Part shown: positions 21,196 through 21,557 of the stretch, piece after piece
Numbering within the stretch: the first letter of the stretch is position 1
Layout of the letters: every line of letters begins with the position of its first letter
Assembly (NCBI GenBank): GCA_035528995.1
Contig: DATKXO010000376.1
Coordinates: 1-21,557, forward strand
From: DATKXO01 sp035528995
GTDB taxonomy: Bacteria; Planctomycetota; Phycisphaerae; UBA1845
Direction: 5' to 3'
Length of the DNA stretch: 21,557 bases
The notes under the pieces: model-generated
What the model was told of the DNA's origin: nothing
Databases searched by the model: none
The model's input: only the letters and a program-made list of their open reading frames with translations
Translations under genes and position numbers: made by a program

Positions 21196-21557
21196 ATGAG
21201 AATCGCAGAGATCGTCGAACGATTCGGAGGCCGATTGGAAGGCGACCCCGCGGCAGAGGTAGGCGGAGTCAGCGGTGTCGAGTTTGCCGGGCCGGCCGAC
21301 GCCACTTTCGCCGTGGACGAAGCGATGCTTGCCAAGGCCGAGGCGTCGCCGGCCGTTTGCGTGATCGTTCCGGACGAGACCCGCCCGTCCGCTAAACCAC
21401 TGATCCGGTGTGAGTCACCAAACGGCTACGCAGCCGACCTGCTCGAGTTCTTCCACCCTCAGATCGCACCGACACCAGGTATTCACCCCTCCGCCGTCGT
21501 CGCCGAGAACGCGGAAATCTCGGGTCGGGCCTCGATCGGACCGCACGTCAGCATCGG
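21196..21557 (+). CDS. lpxD: UDP-3-O-acylglucosamine N-acyltransferase, N-terminal part
   Basis: The frame is open from the ATG at 21196, with AGGAG eight bases upstream, to the window end, giving about 120 residues. The opening MRIAEIVERFGGRLEGDPAAEVGGV and the FAVDEAMLAKAEAS region match the N-terminal uridine-binding domain of LpxD. The last visible part (IHPSAVVAENAEISGRASIGPHVSI) is the first hexapeptide coils of the left-handed beta-helix. LpxD adds the second acyl chain in lipid A synthesis, so this organism has an LPS-type outer membrane. The full gene would be about 340 codons; the rest is outside the window. It follows aroK by about 90 bases on the same strand. Confidence 0.9.
   Translation, partial: MRIAEIVERFGGRLEGDPAAEVGGVSGVEFAGPADATFAVDEAMLAKAEASPAVCVIVPDETRPSAKPLIRCESPNGYAADLLEFFHPQIAPTPGIHPSAVVAENAEISGRASIGPHVSI

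Overview
The window is one GC-rich bacterial chromosomal segment of about 21.5 kb. Several features point to a Planctomycetota, probably Phycisphaerae-like, genome. These are the Asn/Asp/Gly-rich calcium-binding repeats and glycine-rich C-terminal anchor of the exported Asp-box protein, lipoproteins of a Kazal type, an AroD-AroE fusion, and lpxD, which implies lipid A and a Gram-negative envelope. The taxon is an inference from gene style. I saw no phage, transposon, integron or CRISPR array.

Layout. (1) 1-2782, minus strand: a TPM-domain exported protein (cut by the window edge), a conserved protein of unknown function overlapping it, and a GH57 glycoside hydrolase with a good sigma-70-like promoter. 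(2) 3254-5597, plus strand: two small lipoproteins, one with a Kazal inhibitor-like module, and an unrecognised 343-residue protein. (3) 5598-5958: a gene-free stretch with a promoter, an AT-rich boxA-like motif and two strong hairpins, a candidate small RNA. (4) 5959-8848: a UroD/MtaA-family protein facing a large exported Asp-box protein, with a shared 11-bp hairpin between them. (5) 9189-10041: tRNA-Arg(CCU) and an FHA protein. (6) 10042-11382: a probable gene remnant and an HDOD protein. (7) 11811-15026, minus strand: a four-gene 2-oxoacid:ferredoxin oxidoreductase operon (ferredoxin, alpha, beta, gamma), followed by a small unknown gene. (8) 15563-18159, plus strand: a soluble PAS histidine kinase and an NtrC-type sigma-54 activator, translationally coupled and divergent from the oxidoreductase operon. 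(9) 18227-18601: a PilZ protein. (10) 19008-21557: fused aroD-aroE, aroK and the start of lpxD.

The most interesting point is regulatory. Upstream of the oxidoreductase operon is a near-perfect sigma-54 (-24/-12) promoter, TGGCAC-N5-TTGCT. The divergent neighbour is a two-component system whose regulator carries the GAFTGA loop needed to activate sigma-54 polymerase. The space between them holds dyads with shared CCGGA/TCCGG half-sites, in the place expected for an activator's upstream sites. This looks like a self-contained, locally encoded switch for ferredoxin-dependent 2-oxoacid metabolism.

The shikimate genes cover three consecutive steps: dehydroquinate dehydratase, shikimate dehydrogenase and shikimate kinase. 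The kinase overlaps the fusion gene and probably starts at TTG. The FHA, HDOD and PilZ proteins are isolated signalling proteins whose partners are not in the window.
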